Below are positions 44,889 to 56,303 of a DNA stretch of 64,000 bases, one piece after another. Location: the NCBI GenBank assembly GCA_000151295.1, contig GG745328.1:2980124-3044123 (forward strand). The letters are read 5' to 3'. Numbering within the stretch: position 1 is the first letter of the stretch; each line of letters starts with the position of its first letter. The position numbers were made by a program, and so were the translations under genes. This stretch comes from Allomyces macrogynus ATCC 38327. Taxonomy: Eukaryota; Blastocladiomycota; Blastocladiomycetes; Blastocladiales; Blastocladiaceae. The notes beneath the pieces were generated by a model, which made no database searches, was not told where the DNA came from, and worked only from the letters and a program-made list of their open reading frames with translations.

Positions 44889-47800
44889 ATGCCGCTCTGG
44901 GACGTCGATTTGTTCAAGTCGACCAAGGACCCGGCGGTCCTGGAGCAGCGCCAGATCGCGCTGTCCAACGTCCACCTCTTTACGCCTCACGACAAGAAAC
45001 CGTGCGACCTCCTCGACCTCGACAAGCTGGTGCCGTACACGTCGGTCTTGCTGATGTTAGTCGGGGGCAGCAAGGGGGGAGGAGCAAATCCGATGGCTCC
45101 ACCTCCTTGGTGGCAGGGACGAGTCTCCACCATTGGGTCTCAATCGCTCACCGCGTTGGCTCGGTTTTCGCCGCGAAATCGACAGGGGAATGTCGTCGCG
45201 CAGGGGACGCTCGATTGGGGTGGCAAATTGTCCAGAGGTGACTCTCACTTTGCACTTCTGGGTCTTGCCAAGCTCTGATCACGCCCTGACGATGCATTTC
45301 GCATTTCTCGCGTTCAGAGTGCCGAAAGGCCATGAAGCAGAAGGGCAAGGACGCGACGGGAAAACAGGAGATCCAGTTTGAGGTGATGGAGTGGAGCCTG
45401 GTAAGTCGCTTGGACTGTTTCCAAGACACATGAGTGCACTATCTCTCACCTTCTATTTTTCGCCACAGGAGCGAAAAGATTCTGAGCCCGCCAAGTTCAA
45501 ATTTGTCGTTTGGGTCTCGTCGGGCCGCGTCTGGTACTCCATCAAGGTGAGCGTGACCGAGTTCTTGGTGCAGAAGCTGTTGCTGCTGATGGTAGGACTC
45601 AATCTCATCTACTTTTTGCGCGCAATAGAGCATTTCGCCCAACTGGACCGCATATACGAAGACGAGCCTGGCGATTCAGACGCTGAGTACGTGTTCTGCC
45701 GTTTTTCGACCGAATTGACTGCTCTCCATGGCTCTTCTGTGATTGTTCCGCCATGCTTAGGCAGTTGCTCATCTTCTCCACCCTATTCTAGGCGCCCTGG
45801 CGCAAGTTTTGGCCCAAAACCAGACGCTCGAGTCGGCCATTGTGCTGGAGAAGGTGGCGATTTCCGTCGCTTCCCTCTCTGCTCCCACTTCCTCAAATCT
45901 GGTCGCCCCCAAAGCTAACGAGCAGTAACTGAATGGAGAATAGGTCGCACAAGCCCTTTCCCGTTCCGCTGACGACATTGCGACGCTCCTGAACGAACGA
46001 GCACAGTTTTTCCACACGCAACTGCTCGTCTTTGTGTTTGACCACGCCGAGCCCAGGTCGATCCACCCGAAATGCCCGATTCTCCAGGACTTGTCGCGCG
46101 CGTTCCGTCACGGCCGTCTGATCACTCCATCGCCTCCACCGCCCCTGGCACTCGTCGCCACGTCCCCAGCACCCGACTCGCTCTCGATGGCTGCTCAACC
46201 GCGACAACGGCCAACGACACCCGTAGCATCGCGTCCGGCAAGTGCCGCAGCGGCTGGATCTGCTCGCTCGGCGACGCCGAGTCGCCCCGCGTCCCGCACT
46301 TCGTCGCGATTGCGCGGCGCGTCGCCCGAAGTTGTCACATCCGATCGCGCAGAGTCGCCGCTGTCTTCCCCATTCTGCAACCCGTCGTCACCGTCGATTG
46401 ACGCCGAGTCGCTGGACGAGCAACCGCTTTCGCTCGATCGGGCACGCACGTTATCGGTTCCTGCGCACAAAGTGGACACCGCACGCGGCGATCAGGTGGA
46501 GAGTCATGTCGTGGGTTCCACGGAGCCGAGTAGCGACATCAAAGTCACCGATTCCGCCGAGTTCGGCGATGCCGAATGGCGCGACACTTTCTGGGGCGAG
46601 ACGAGGCACGAGCGAGGTGCCAGCGCAGATGCAGATGTCAGTGGCGGCGGCGCAGTGTCGGCTCAGCAGCTGACCGTCGGGGCGACGCGGAACGAGGAGC
46701 AGGAGCCCGCTGTGAAACGCGAGAGCGTTGCCGAGACCTCCGCTGTTGCCGAAGTGGAGTACAAGGCGCAAATCCAGCACGCAGAACTGGATCTTGCAAT
46801 GTCGGTGGTGGTTGAGGTATTGATTGCTGCTGGTTTTAGCCCGTTTTGTCTTCCTGCCCATGCTGAGTCTGGCGTTGTCTCTCTCGTTTTTGATTCAAGG
46901 TGCCGATGTACCCGTCGATGCGATGCCAGTTCGAGTCGTGCATCTTTGTGGTACGTTGCAAGTCGCTTTCGTTGTGGTGCTTGACCTGAAACTTACCAAA
47001 CTCTCATTCTTCCCATTTAAATTAGGGCGGCGCTTGGGACGACCTTTTTGCGCACTACGAGAAAGCCCACGATTTGCCGTTCCACGCGCCCGACGATACC
47101 GCAATGGACGTGGACCAAGACGAGGCCGACGAATTTTTCGAGCTGCCGCCGATTCAGATCGCAAAACGACCGCCGCTCCCGTTTGCGCCAGTATGTCCTA
47201 TACTGGTCGCGTGTTCTTTCTACTTTCAACTCACGCCGCACCATTTCGTATCGGTAGCCGAGTTGCAACTCTCGCCCGTTCCATTTTCACCGGACCTTGT
47301 CAGTGAGCTTCGAGCCGCGTGCCAAACCGGCGTTTCGATTCGCTGTGCTCGTGCCGCCACGCGAACCGCCGCTGCCGGTCCCCGTACCAGTCGCCAAGCG
47401 GCTCGTCCTGCCATTGCACGTTGAGCGCGCACCGCGGATGCGTGCGTTCGCGGCCACACTCGAGCCTGCATGGGCGGTGACGGCCGAGGAAAGCGACGAC
47501 GAGGACGGCGAAGTCGTGCCGCACCGTCCAAACGAGTCTGCAGTCGCCAATCTCGAGCTCGCTGACGCATTCGACGATGACGTGGGCATGGACGATGTCT
47601 TCGAGCCCGCGTTCCCGGCCACTGCGAGCTCTGTCGATCCTGCGCGCGACGCAGTGCTGCGTGCGGGCTCCGTTGCCGCGCTGGTCGTGCCCGAGCACGA
47701 GCCAAGTCCACCGCTATCACCGCAGCCTGATTTTGCGAGCTACCCGGACGCAGTGGAGGATGGCGCGACTGTTGGCAGTGACCGTGCGCGCTCTGCCACC

Positions 47801-49231
47801 ACTGCCCGAATCGCATCCAGCGACGTGCCAAGCCAAGGGGCGGTGCAGGTGGTCGGCGCCACGGATCCAGTCCCGTCGCAGCCACCGTCGCCACCTGGTC
47901 CGCGTTCGGGCTACGGCGCGCAGCTCCCCGAAGCCACGCTCGACGCCCTATTGCCCGTTCCTGAGCCTGCTGATTTCGCAAGCGACGTGGGTGCGGTCAA
48001 GGACGGCGCGGTTGCTAGCGGTGACCGTGCGCTCACTGCTTCCGCCGTGACGGTCGTGCCGAACAACGGGCCACGCCCTCGTTTGATTGATGCAGTCGGC
48101 GGGACGGATCCGGCACCGCCACTCCCACCCTCCCCACCTCACCCGTCTCCGAGTCACGGCACGGAGTTTCCCGAACCCGAGCCGGCCCCAACTCATCAGT
48201 TCGAGCCTGCGCAACCTGCTCAGGCGCCACGCGAACCGTCGCCTGCTCTGTCAGCGGCGTCTCCTGTGCCCTGTGTGGTCATTAGCGGCTCGGAAAGCAG
48301 CTCGCCGGGCTCGCCACCGCTCCCAACCGTGGTGCTGCCGGCGCACCCGCTGCGCGCCAGATCGAGCGTACCAACCACGCCAACGCCGAGACCAACGCCC
48401 GAACCGATCGAGGCTCTGGCGGCGGCCCCTGATCGTCCGGCTCATGACGACGCACCGATTCCGCCTCGCGAAGTCTTGGACCTGCTCGACAGTGACGACG
48501 ACGACGGCCTGGAACTCATTTCGCCAGCATCGCAGCCTGCGGTCCTACCGCCACCACCGCCACCGCCGCCGCCACCAATCGACGACGCCGCCGATGACGA
48601 CGACGATGAGGTCCAAATCATTTCACCGCGTCGCCCGGCACTCGGTGGCGCATTCGACCGGCGTACGGAACCGCCGCAGGCGCCGCCGCGGAACATCTAC
48701 GGCAATTTGGTGCGCGACCTGAACCACTTGGCGGCGCCGCCCGCGCGCCCAGCGCCTCCCACGGCGTGGGGCCGCCAGACGCGCTCAGGCGTTGCGCCGC
48801 TGCCTAACTCGCCGGGCGCACCGGCTGCGGTCCCAGATCGGCCTGACGCTGGCTGGCTCAGGGCGCGGCAATCACCGCCAGACCATCACGGCAACCCGCC
48901 ACCGCCACCACCACCAGCGCGCCATCGGACGCCACCACCACTACCGTCACGATCGCGTCCGTCGCAGGAGGCGCCGCACGGCGCGCGGGCCGACCGGCGC
49001 GCCGGGCCGGCGGACGTGTACCAGATGCATCAGACGCATAAGCGGCGGTCGGAGACCATTGTCGGCGATCGCGAAGGACGTGGCCGTAGCCAAGCGGCAG
49101 CGCTGCCTTCCCCGAATACTTCGAGCGATTGCATGGGCGGCCAGTGGGCGGGGCGGCGGCTGCTGGCGGGCCGGCCCAGCCGCCTCCACCTCCACCAGCA
49201 CCAACACTGCCACGGGCCAAGCCACAGATAA
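44889..49231 (+). CDS. Large nuclear-type protein with one C2H2 finger and SIM-like motifs
   Basis: Nine inferred exons: 44889-45059, 45320-45400, 45469-45546, 45631-45690, 45761-45853, 45944-46816, 46900-46950, 47026-47190 and 47258-49231. All junctions are phase 0, total about 1181 aa. The N-terminal part holds FKFVVWVSSGRVWYSIK and HFAQLDRIYED, faintly like RFTS/replication-foci folds, then helical segments. A canonical C2H2 finger (C-x4-C-x12-H-x4-H, from CQFESC to HYEKAH) is split by the intron at 46951-47025. The rest is acidic and Pro-rich, with V/I-rich cores next to acidic or Ser runs (CVVISGSESSS, EVLDLLDSDDDDG, DEVQIIS) resembling SUMO-interaction motifs, a poly-Pro run and a basic C terminus. 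Function unknown; a chromatin or SUMO-linked role is inference. The first intron is least certain. Confidence 0.7.
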
Positions 49232-49758
49232 GTACGTGTTGTGCATGAAATGGACGTGTGTTCGATTTCGCGCTGACGATCACGCAACGTAGTGATTTTG
49301 CTGAGCGACGACGACCAAAGCTGACAGCACATTGGCGGGGGTGGCGCTGCGCGATTTCACAATTGGACAAGAGTCCCGAATCGTGTCCATTAATGTATTA
49401 CATGCCAAATCGGCTTCAGCATGGTCCGACCAGGCGGGCGGGGAAAGATTTCAAGATGAACTGGTTGTTGAGCAAGCCAAGCAGCACGACACTTGAATCT
49501 CTTTCGCTGACCTCCACAACACCTCTGGCGACGGAAAACCGAACGACAGACATCATTCTTCCATTCTTTCCTTGGAAAATGATGGACGAAGGATCGCGGT
49601 GAGCAGCAAACCGCCTCAAAGGCGACAACTGGTGACCAGCTCACAAATCCGAAGCCAACAGCAACAGCAACCGCTCCCTCCGCATCCAGTTCGCTTGTGA
49701 AAGACCTCCCAAGCGGTCTCTTCTGTCGGTTATTCCTCCCGCACAGTCTGCAGCCATC
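49232..49758. other. Intergenic, no gene seen
   Basis: Between two genes on the plus strand; 3' UTR and promoter expected. No conserved frame or repeat. Confidence 0.55.
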
Positions 49759-50952
49759 ATGTCCACATCACCAAGTTCGAGCCCTCGCGCCAAGCGTTCC
49801 TCGTCAGACCGCGGGCGGTCGCCATCGCGCCAGCACCCGGCTCAGGCAAGTCGTTCCAACGGCGCTCTCCCTTCGTACCTGTCAACGGGGTTGACCATTG
49901 CGTTGCTCGCTCTGCTGCTGCACCAAGCTCTCGTCGTGCAAGACGGACCACTCGCTCGGTTTCTCGGCATTCCAAGTCCAACTCGTACTTTGACGAACGA
50001 CCATGCCGTCGCTGAGCTTCTCGCCGTCCAGGGGCAACTTGTTTCCGCGACCAATGATTTGCACGAGCAAGTCGCGCAACTGGCCAGCCAAATTCACGAC
50101 CTGACCAAGGCGCAGTCGCGCCCGCCAGTGTCGCGCGAAGACTTGATGAAGCCGCCGCACCGGTTCACGATGGAGCACTTTCTGTCGCATTTCGGTGTCG
50201 AACCGATTCATCATTTGGTTCGTTTGACTCGCATTGCCGTATTCTGGATAAGACCGCGTTTGTCCATCCAGTTCTAACCCCCTCTTCGCGTGCAATAGGC
50301 GATTGACCCGGCCATTCAGCGTTTCATCGCTGTGCACGACGTGACGACGGACAAGAGCTTTGTGGATAGCCCCGACGAAATGACCAAACGCGTGCGCAAG
50401 TACGGCGCGTGGATTGAGCGCGGTACATCGCTCGACCAGCGGTTCTACGTGGCCTACACCGACGACGTGCGCGGGTTCGGCCTGTTTGCCGCGTCGCCCA
50501 TCCGCAAGGGCGACGTGCTCGGCGTCTACGCCGGCGTGCTCACGAACCAGTCGCACACGACCGACTACGAGTGGTCGTACCCGTCGGACATCCGCGACGA
50601 GGCCGGGAACACGATGAATTTGGGCATTGACGCAAAAGACCGCGGCAACTGGTTCCGGTTCGCCAACGACGGCGACGAGGACCACATCAATGCCGAGGTG
50701 CAGTACGTGCCGTACCGCAACGTCTGGAATATCATGTATGTGGCGAACAAGGCGATACCAGTCGACGGCGAAGTGCTCGTGTCGTACGGCCACGGGTATT
50801 GGTCGAGCCGGCCCAAGCTCGACATGGACGGCAAGCTCATCAATCCTCCGCCGGCCGTGGTTGAGGGTGACGATGCGTCGGCATTGCCTGAGGCCTTCCA
50901 CGAGATCGCAGGACCGGCGGGCAGCGCGGTGAGCGAGCAGACCGCAGTTTGA
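49759..50952 (+). CDS. Membrane-anchored SET-domain protein
   Basis: About 370 aa. The N terminus is a Ser/Arg-rich cytosolic stretch, one hydrophobic segment (STGLTIALLALLLHQALVV), then a short coiled-coil-like region (VQGQLVSATNDLHEQVAQLA). After the intron at 50218-50298 (81 nt) the SET domain runs from RFYVAYTDDVRGFGLFA (R-G-x-G cofactor loop) through VYAGVL and RFANDGDEDHINAE to GEVLVSYGHGYW. The canonical NHSC-x-PN motif is replaced by NDGDEDHIN, keeping two Asn but losing the Cys/His. The cysteine-rich post-SET is absent. Likely a lysine methyltransferase of non-histone or unknown substrate. The single TM anchor is uncommon for SET proteins. The ATG at 49759 is well placed. Confidence 0.82.
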
Positions 50953-51161
50953 GCAGATTTCAATTACAAATACATTGAATAATTTGTTTTTACTTTGATT
51001 TTCGAGCCACACACATCAGCGTGCTGTTTTTCATTGATGGTAGCTTCGATGTGGTGGTCTTTTTGTGGTCGGTTGATGGTTGGTCCGTTTTGGTCGCATT
51101 TGTGTGCAAATCCACTACACGTGCAGCCACTCGCAACTTGGATCACTTCATCGGCGCGATC

Positions 51162-53220
51162 ATGACCCGCGGACTTGCTGCAAGCGCTCCATTTGATGTT
51201 TCAGGAACACTCGGCGCGGCACGCTCGCACCTCATGGTCGGGTTTATCGAGTCGGCCAAGTGTCTGGTATTGGCGACCGCTTAAGATCAACGCTAACGCA
51301 CGCGTCGCTATGTGCTGACCAGCGAACAACTTTCGTGCCCACGCAACCAGGCATCGTGCACCTTGACGTACCTCGAATCCAAGGCATGGGAGCCGGCCGA
51401 CATGCAATTCACGATTCAAGGGCACGAAATCCTGGCCGACGCATGCGTCGAAGACGGCGAGCGCGACAAGGCGCGCATGCACTACGACGCCGCCATCCAG
51501 ACCATTCCGTCTGGTCAAATCGCCAATTTCATCGGTCTGGTGGAAAAGTATGCCGCGCTGCTCGTCAAGTTGCACGAGCATGGCAAGGCCTTGAAAGTGG
51601 TATGTACGCGCGTTTCAATCCCGATCTGCCGTTCCTGCCGCGTGCAAATGAAGAACGCTCACCAAGCTGATAACAAAAGGTGGAGAAGGTACCTGAGAAG
51701 GCCTTGACCGATAAACTGAAGTGGATCGTCGCGCAGTTTGGCTACATTGCGTGCGTTCCTTACGTTCGTCCCGTACAACGACCCCAGACTGCTGAACCAC
51801 CATCCATCCCACCAGTCACCGCCGGACGTACCTGCCGCATCTTCTGGCGCGGTATCCGCACGCAACCGAGCTCGTGGCCGCTTCACAGCGTGTCGGCCTG
51901 TCGCTCGTCGACATCCGCACTGCGATTGAGTCTGCTCCCTCTACCTCTCCGTTGTGGGTCCAGCAGCTGCACGAGGCTGAAGCGCACTGCAACGACGGCA
52001 ACTTGCCCGCTGCGCGCGACCAGCTCACGGCGCACCCGCTCGCGCACGACCCGGAACTGACGGCGCGCGCCGCTTCCACACTCGCGCGGCAAATGCAGTG
52101 GAAGGACGCACGCGCCCTGTTTGACCGCGTGTGGCTCCTCGACCCATGGCGCGTGCGCGGCATAGACATGTATGTGCTCGTGCTGAAACAAATTGGCCCG
52201 GAACCGGCGCGCAGCGACCAGGAGGCTGCGGAACGCGCCGTGCAGTGGGAAAGGAGCGTGCAGTCTGTCGTGCAGCGGCTGAACCGGATCGCGCGCGAGT
52301 CGGTCGAGGCGGCCGTCGCGAGTGCAGTGTGGGCGTGGCATGTCGGTGCGCTGGAAGAGGCCAAACGCTCGTTGGACTCGGTGGGACGCGTTTTCACTGG
52401 ATGCTACGGCCGGCACGAGGACACTGACGAGCCGCGTCGTTCTCTAGGCCGAGCAAATCGAGCCAGGTTATCGCCTGGCCCGGCTTGTCCGCGGGCACTT
52501 GGCGCTGCTCGAAAACGATTTGCGGCCCGCCATCTCGATTGCCAAGGACCTGCTGCAGCAGACGCCAGATTTGCTCGCGTATCACTTTGCGCTTTCCGCG
52601 TACAGCGCGAGCGAGGACTGGGCGAGTCACGCACTGGTCGTGGCAAGGGAGGTCCTGCCCAAGTACCCTGCCAACGCCGAGGCGATTGGCATCGTGGCAA
52701 ATGCATTTCTGTTACATGGTGGCCCGAACGATAAGGTACGTGCTTGAGTATTGCTTCATTCAGGTGAAGCTGGTACATCGCGCTGATACCTTTTGTATTC
52801 CCTCGTCTCGTGGAAGGCCGACGCGATTGCGCTCTTGGAAAAGCTCATCATGCAGCACCCGACGTGCGAGTCTGCCCTCCGTCTACTCTGCGCCGAGTAC
52901 GTTCGGCAAAAGAACACCGCTCGGATCCACCAACTGTACGTTCCGCCGTTCTGCTCATTTTCCAGATAGTCGTCAAAGACTCACGCTCATATGTTTCGCT
53001 CTGCCCTGGCAGCCTCAACTATTGCACGCCGTTCACGGGCAAAACGGACACGATCCTGGTGGAGCGTGGGATCGCGTTTGATCTTGAGAGCCAAACCTTG
53101 GCTGCGCTGAACGAGTTTATTGAGGCCCAGACGCGCGCTCCGCGAAGCGTCGAGGCCCAGCAGTGGATTGTTCGGATGAACGAAAAGCTGCACGCGGTAC
53201 CAGGAGATGAGGACGTCTGA
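51162..53220 (+). CDS. APC7: Anaphase-promoting complex subunit 7 (APC7), TPR protein
   Basis: TPR scaffold of the APC/C E3 ligase, about 534 aa. Seven exons join in frame with introns 51267-51350, 51600-51679, 51751-51815, 52381-52447, 52736-52816 and 52936-53012. Diagnostic segment: ARALFDRVWLLDPWRVRGIDMY, matching the APC7 pattern of a TPR helix followed by LDPYLIKGMDVY. Other TPR-like helices: EILADACVEDGERDKARMHYDAA, RLARLVRGHLALLENDLRPA, KLIMQHPTCESALRLL and RGIAFDLESQTLAALNEF. The C terminus ends in GDEDV, in keeping with the acidic APC7 tail. APC7 is absent from budding yeast, so its presence supports an early-diverging fungus. The stop is 27 bp from that of the convergent ZNHIT2-like gene. 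Confidence 0.85.
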
Positions 53221-53247
53221 ACCAATCGCAAGGGCAATAAGAACACG

Positions 53248-54655
53248 TTACATTTCTTGAATTAGCGGTCCAGACTTCACACCGTCAGTGGCAGCACTGT
53301 CAGGCATGGGCAGCGTGATCGACGCTTTCACGGCCACGCGCAGCACGGCCAGCATCCTGAGACCATCGTCCGTCGACAAGATCCATGCCAAGTACTGCTG
53401 GTAGAACTGCAGTTTGCGGGCCGTGAGCATGGCGCGTTTGCGCACGGACTTGGACGCGGTCGTGCACCACTGGACCGCGGTAAACAGTAATTGAAACTGC
53501 GTCAATGCACGAAGCGCTGGTGGGTCGCCGGGAGTACGCAAAAGATACAGAACGTCCTCGAAGAGAGTCGGGATGCGGTCTGGTGATGCAAAGTACTCGG
53601 TGTGCTACTGGCCGTGGCAAGCATCCGATCAGCTCACACGATTTGACGGTCCGAGCAGAAATACATTACCATGAACGAACCTTTTCCGCAACATGAATCA
53701 TGCCCTCCACGACATCGTCGACCGACGTCCACGCAAACGCGTCCTGCGTCCCCAGCACGCGCGACACATCCCAAACCGCCGCGGCAGCGTCCACATCCGG
53801 GTCGCGGCTGTCAAGACTGAGGTCTCCACACGTCATGCGCGCAACAGCTGCGTACGCGACCAGGACCTCGAGCAAATTGAACATCAGGTTCCGGTTACGT
53901 GGTTGGTGCTCCGGGAGGACGGCCAGGTCTGCGGGGAGTTTGGGCCATGAGGTCGAGGGTTCGTCTTCGCGCCACCATGGCGACCACGAGGCAGCGAGTT
54001 CGGTCATGGCGGCTTGCGCGCTGGCCTCGAACCGCGCGCGCTCGGCCGCGGTCATATGCGCGAGAATCTCGCCGACGGTCGCTGTGTCGAGGCTGATGCC
54101 CTCCATGCGTTGTGCGAGGTCTAGCAAAGGGTCCAGGGCTGGTCAATTGGCGTTAGGAATTGGGGGCGAGACCGGTCGTCAACAAACCATTGCTTTCGAG
54201 TGCTTCTTCGTCCCCATGCTCGCCGTTTCTCTGCTCGCTCGCCGCAACGCGGTGGAGAATCGTGGCCATGGTCTTGCGGTCCTTGCCGTCAACCTTGAGC
54301 GCGGTGAGGCTCTCCTTGATCGTTGCTTGGTGAAAGCCGATCACACATGAGCGGTGCCTCTGTCGCGTGTTGGATCGAACTTGTGGTCAAAGCGCATGTT
54401 CAGTTTCGCAAAACTCTCGATATCGTCATGAAAGTATCAGCCAACAGGAGCCGGGCGTACCTCGGTGCGGTAGCAACTCAGGGAGCAGTACGGTGCATCG
54501 CATCGCGGGCAGCGATACTTGGATTGATTTTCATTGCAGCTGTTCGTTGGCCAACAGATGTGTCGGGTGAGTTTGGAGATCGTCCTGTTGCAGTGTGCTT
54601 GGGGCTCGCAATACGAACAAAGCGCACAGCAAGGACTCGAGTAGCGTTGATGCAT
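53248..54655 (-). CDS. HIT-type zinc-finger protein (ZNHIT2-like)
   Basis: About 393 aa in four exons: 54461-54655, 54188-54359, 53681-54138 and 53248-53604; introns are 101, 49 and 76 nt. The N-terminal HIT finger reads C-A-L-C, then KYRCPRCDAPYCSLSCYR and, across the first intron, RHRSC, matching the C-x2-C...C-P-x-C...C-x3-C-Y...H-x3-C ligand order. About 27 residues (CEPQAHCNRTISKLTRHIC) lie between the first pair and KYRCPRC, longer than usual; they may hide an unrecognised junction. Downstream, FHQATIKESL, LAQRMEGISLD and the C-terminal FYQQYLAWIL match the ZNHIT2 layout and length (human about 403 aa). ZNHIT2 links the R2TP/Hsp90 chaperone system to U5 snRNP assembly. Confidence 0.8.
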
Positions 54656-55027
54656 CCATTGTTAAGCTGATTATCGTGTTCACGTTCTGCAGCGAGTTAT
54701 TGTCTGATGAGATGTGGAAAGTGAGGAACGATCGAAAGCGGACGCATAGAACAACTTGAAAGCGCATCAAAAATGGTTGCAAAGGCACCAAGTAATTGCC
54801 CTGCCAAATTCATCACTCACGACGTGGACCCACCGCATCCACCGCAACCGTTCAGCCGACCCCACCGATCCAAACGACCATGATGCGCCGACGAAGTCCA
54901 ACACAACCATGCTTCAACAGATCGCTTGCTTCGGGCACTCTGATACTTTCGTACCGTGTCTGCCCATTCTCTCGAACACCAATAGCTGGGCCAATTGAAG
55001 CAATTACGAGCCACATATATCAACACC
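54656..55027. other. Divergent promoter region
   Basis: About 370 bp between the starts of the ZNHIT2-like gene (-) and the CDGSH gene (+). No further feature. Confidence 0.55.
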
Positions 55028-55894
55028 ATGAATAACACGGCCCAGTCTACCAGCACGCCCGCAGCAAGCAGCTTATCGACGACCGCGCCCTCGCGCGGCA
55101 ATGAATCCTCTCAGCAATCAGCATCTTCTCCGGAGCCGGCGTCCTGTTCCAGCTCAGCACTTGTCGATGTCGAGGATTTGGCCCGTGGCGTGAGCAGCAG
55201 TCCCGCGACCGCACCCGCCGCCGATGGCGAAAAGAAGCAGCTCTACCCGTCCGTACCGTTCTACGGCCCGTGCATTGTGCGCAACCTGAAGCCGGGAGAG
55301 ACCAAGAAATGGTGCACGTGTGGTGCGTCAAATTCGGTTGACCACGCGTTGCGCGCTGTTCGATTTTGGGTCGTGGGGCCTCACCAAACCGTTTCTTTCG
55401 TAGGCCTGTCCAAGTCGCAACCGTGGTGCGATAGCAGTCACGTACGCGAAGCTTCTCCACCCTTTGAAGTTCGCGAACGCCGACTGATCGCGCGCGATGG
55501 TATGTTTAGCGTGGGACGGAGTTTAAGCCGTTGGTATGGAAAGTACCCGAGACGCCGCAGACCATTTACGATATCTGCAACTGCAAGTACACGAAGTACG
55601 GGATCTATTTCTTATGCATTTCCGAGCGTTCGCGGCTGGCATCGACTGACGGTCTCCTCCTCGTTCCTGGTTCATAGAAAGCCGCCGCTCTGCGATGCGA
55701 CGCGTACGTACTGGTCCACTCTTCCGCATCTTCCGCCTCATGAGTCTGGCCTTCATGCGTCTGATCCCATAGACATGAGCTGCCCGATTGACGTCTACAA
55801 GCGGCAAAAGGCGTGCACAGGTCCGCACACGGACGCCATCAAGATTTGCTCGGCGTGCGGATGGACACCCGGCACGGTGCTCATTGACCTTTAA
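55028..55894 (+). CDS. Tandem CDGSH iron-sulfur protein (CISD3-like)
   Basis: About 188 aa in five exons: 55028-55322, 55404-55441, 55510-55595, 55678-55703 and 55773-55894. The 26-nt fourth exon is very short. Two 2Fe-2S motifs appear after splicing: WCTCGLSKSQPWCDSSH and CNCKYTKKPPLCDATH, both following C-x-C-x2-(S/T)-K-x2-P-x-C-D-x2-H with the three Cys and one His ligands intact. The Gly of CDGxH is replaced by Ser and Ala. Introns fall inside both motifs, so unspliced reading hides them completely. The N terminus is Ser-rich without a clear presequence. The extra C-terminal C-x2-C (ICSAC) could bind metal. CISD3-type proteins are mitochondrial matrix redox-active Fe-S proteins. Confidence 0.88.
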   Translation: MNNTAQSTSTPAASSLSTTAPSRGNESSQQSASSPEPASCSSSALVDVEDLARGVSSSPATAPAADGEKKQLYPSVPFYGPCIVRNLKPGETKKWCTCGASNSVDHALRAVRFWVVGPHQTVSFVGLSKSQPWCDSSHVREASPPFEVRERRLIARDGMFSVGRSLSRWYGKYPRRRRPFTISATASTRSTGSISYAFPSVRGWHRLTVSSSFLVHRKPPLCDATRTYWSTLPHLPPHESGLHASDPIDMSCPIDVYKRQKACTGPHTDAIKICSACGWTPGTVLIDL

Positions 55895-56303
55895 ACCGTC
55901 GGGGCCGTCTCGGGTCGCGGAGGTACGCAAGGCGTGTGGATACGGCGCCTCGCTGGGCCCACGCTCGCGGGAATGCTCAACGGCATCGGTGCCCGTTGTT
56001 TTGGTTGCCCTGCGCGCCACGTTTTGTGGCCAATACATGTATATTGTTCCACGGTCTCCTTGTCGAGTTTGCAGGTTGCAAACGGTGGCCGAGTTGGTCG
56101 TGCTGGTCGTGAGCTTGCCGAGAATGCGATCGCAGCAAACGAGGTTAGGGTTGGAGTGCTTGCCAAAAACCTGACAAAAACCTGAACGACCACTGCTGGT
56201 CTGCTGGTCGTTAAACGTAAAGGAAGGGACCGCTGCGCGTGCGCTTTCTCTCTCGTCTCCATAGGCCTCGAACCCGCTCTTGAATCGACCAGACACCAGC
56301 ACC
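55895..56303. other. Intergenic, no gene seen
   Basis: Between the CDGSH and peroxiredoxin genes on the same strand. Nothing recognised beyond the expected UTR/promoter. Confidence 0.55.
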
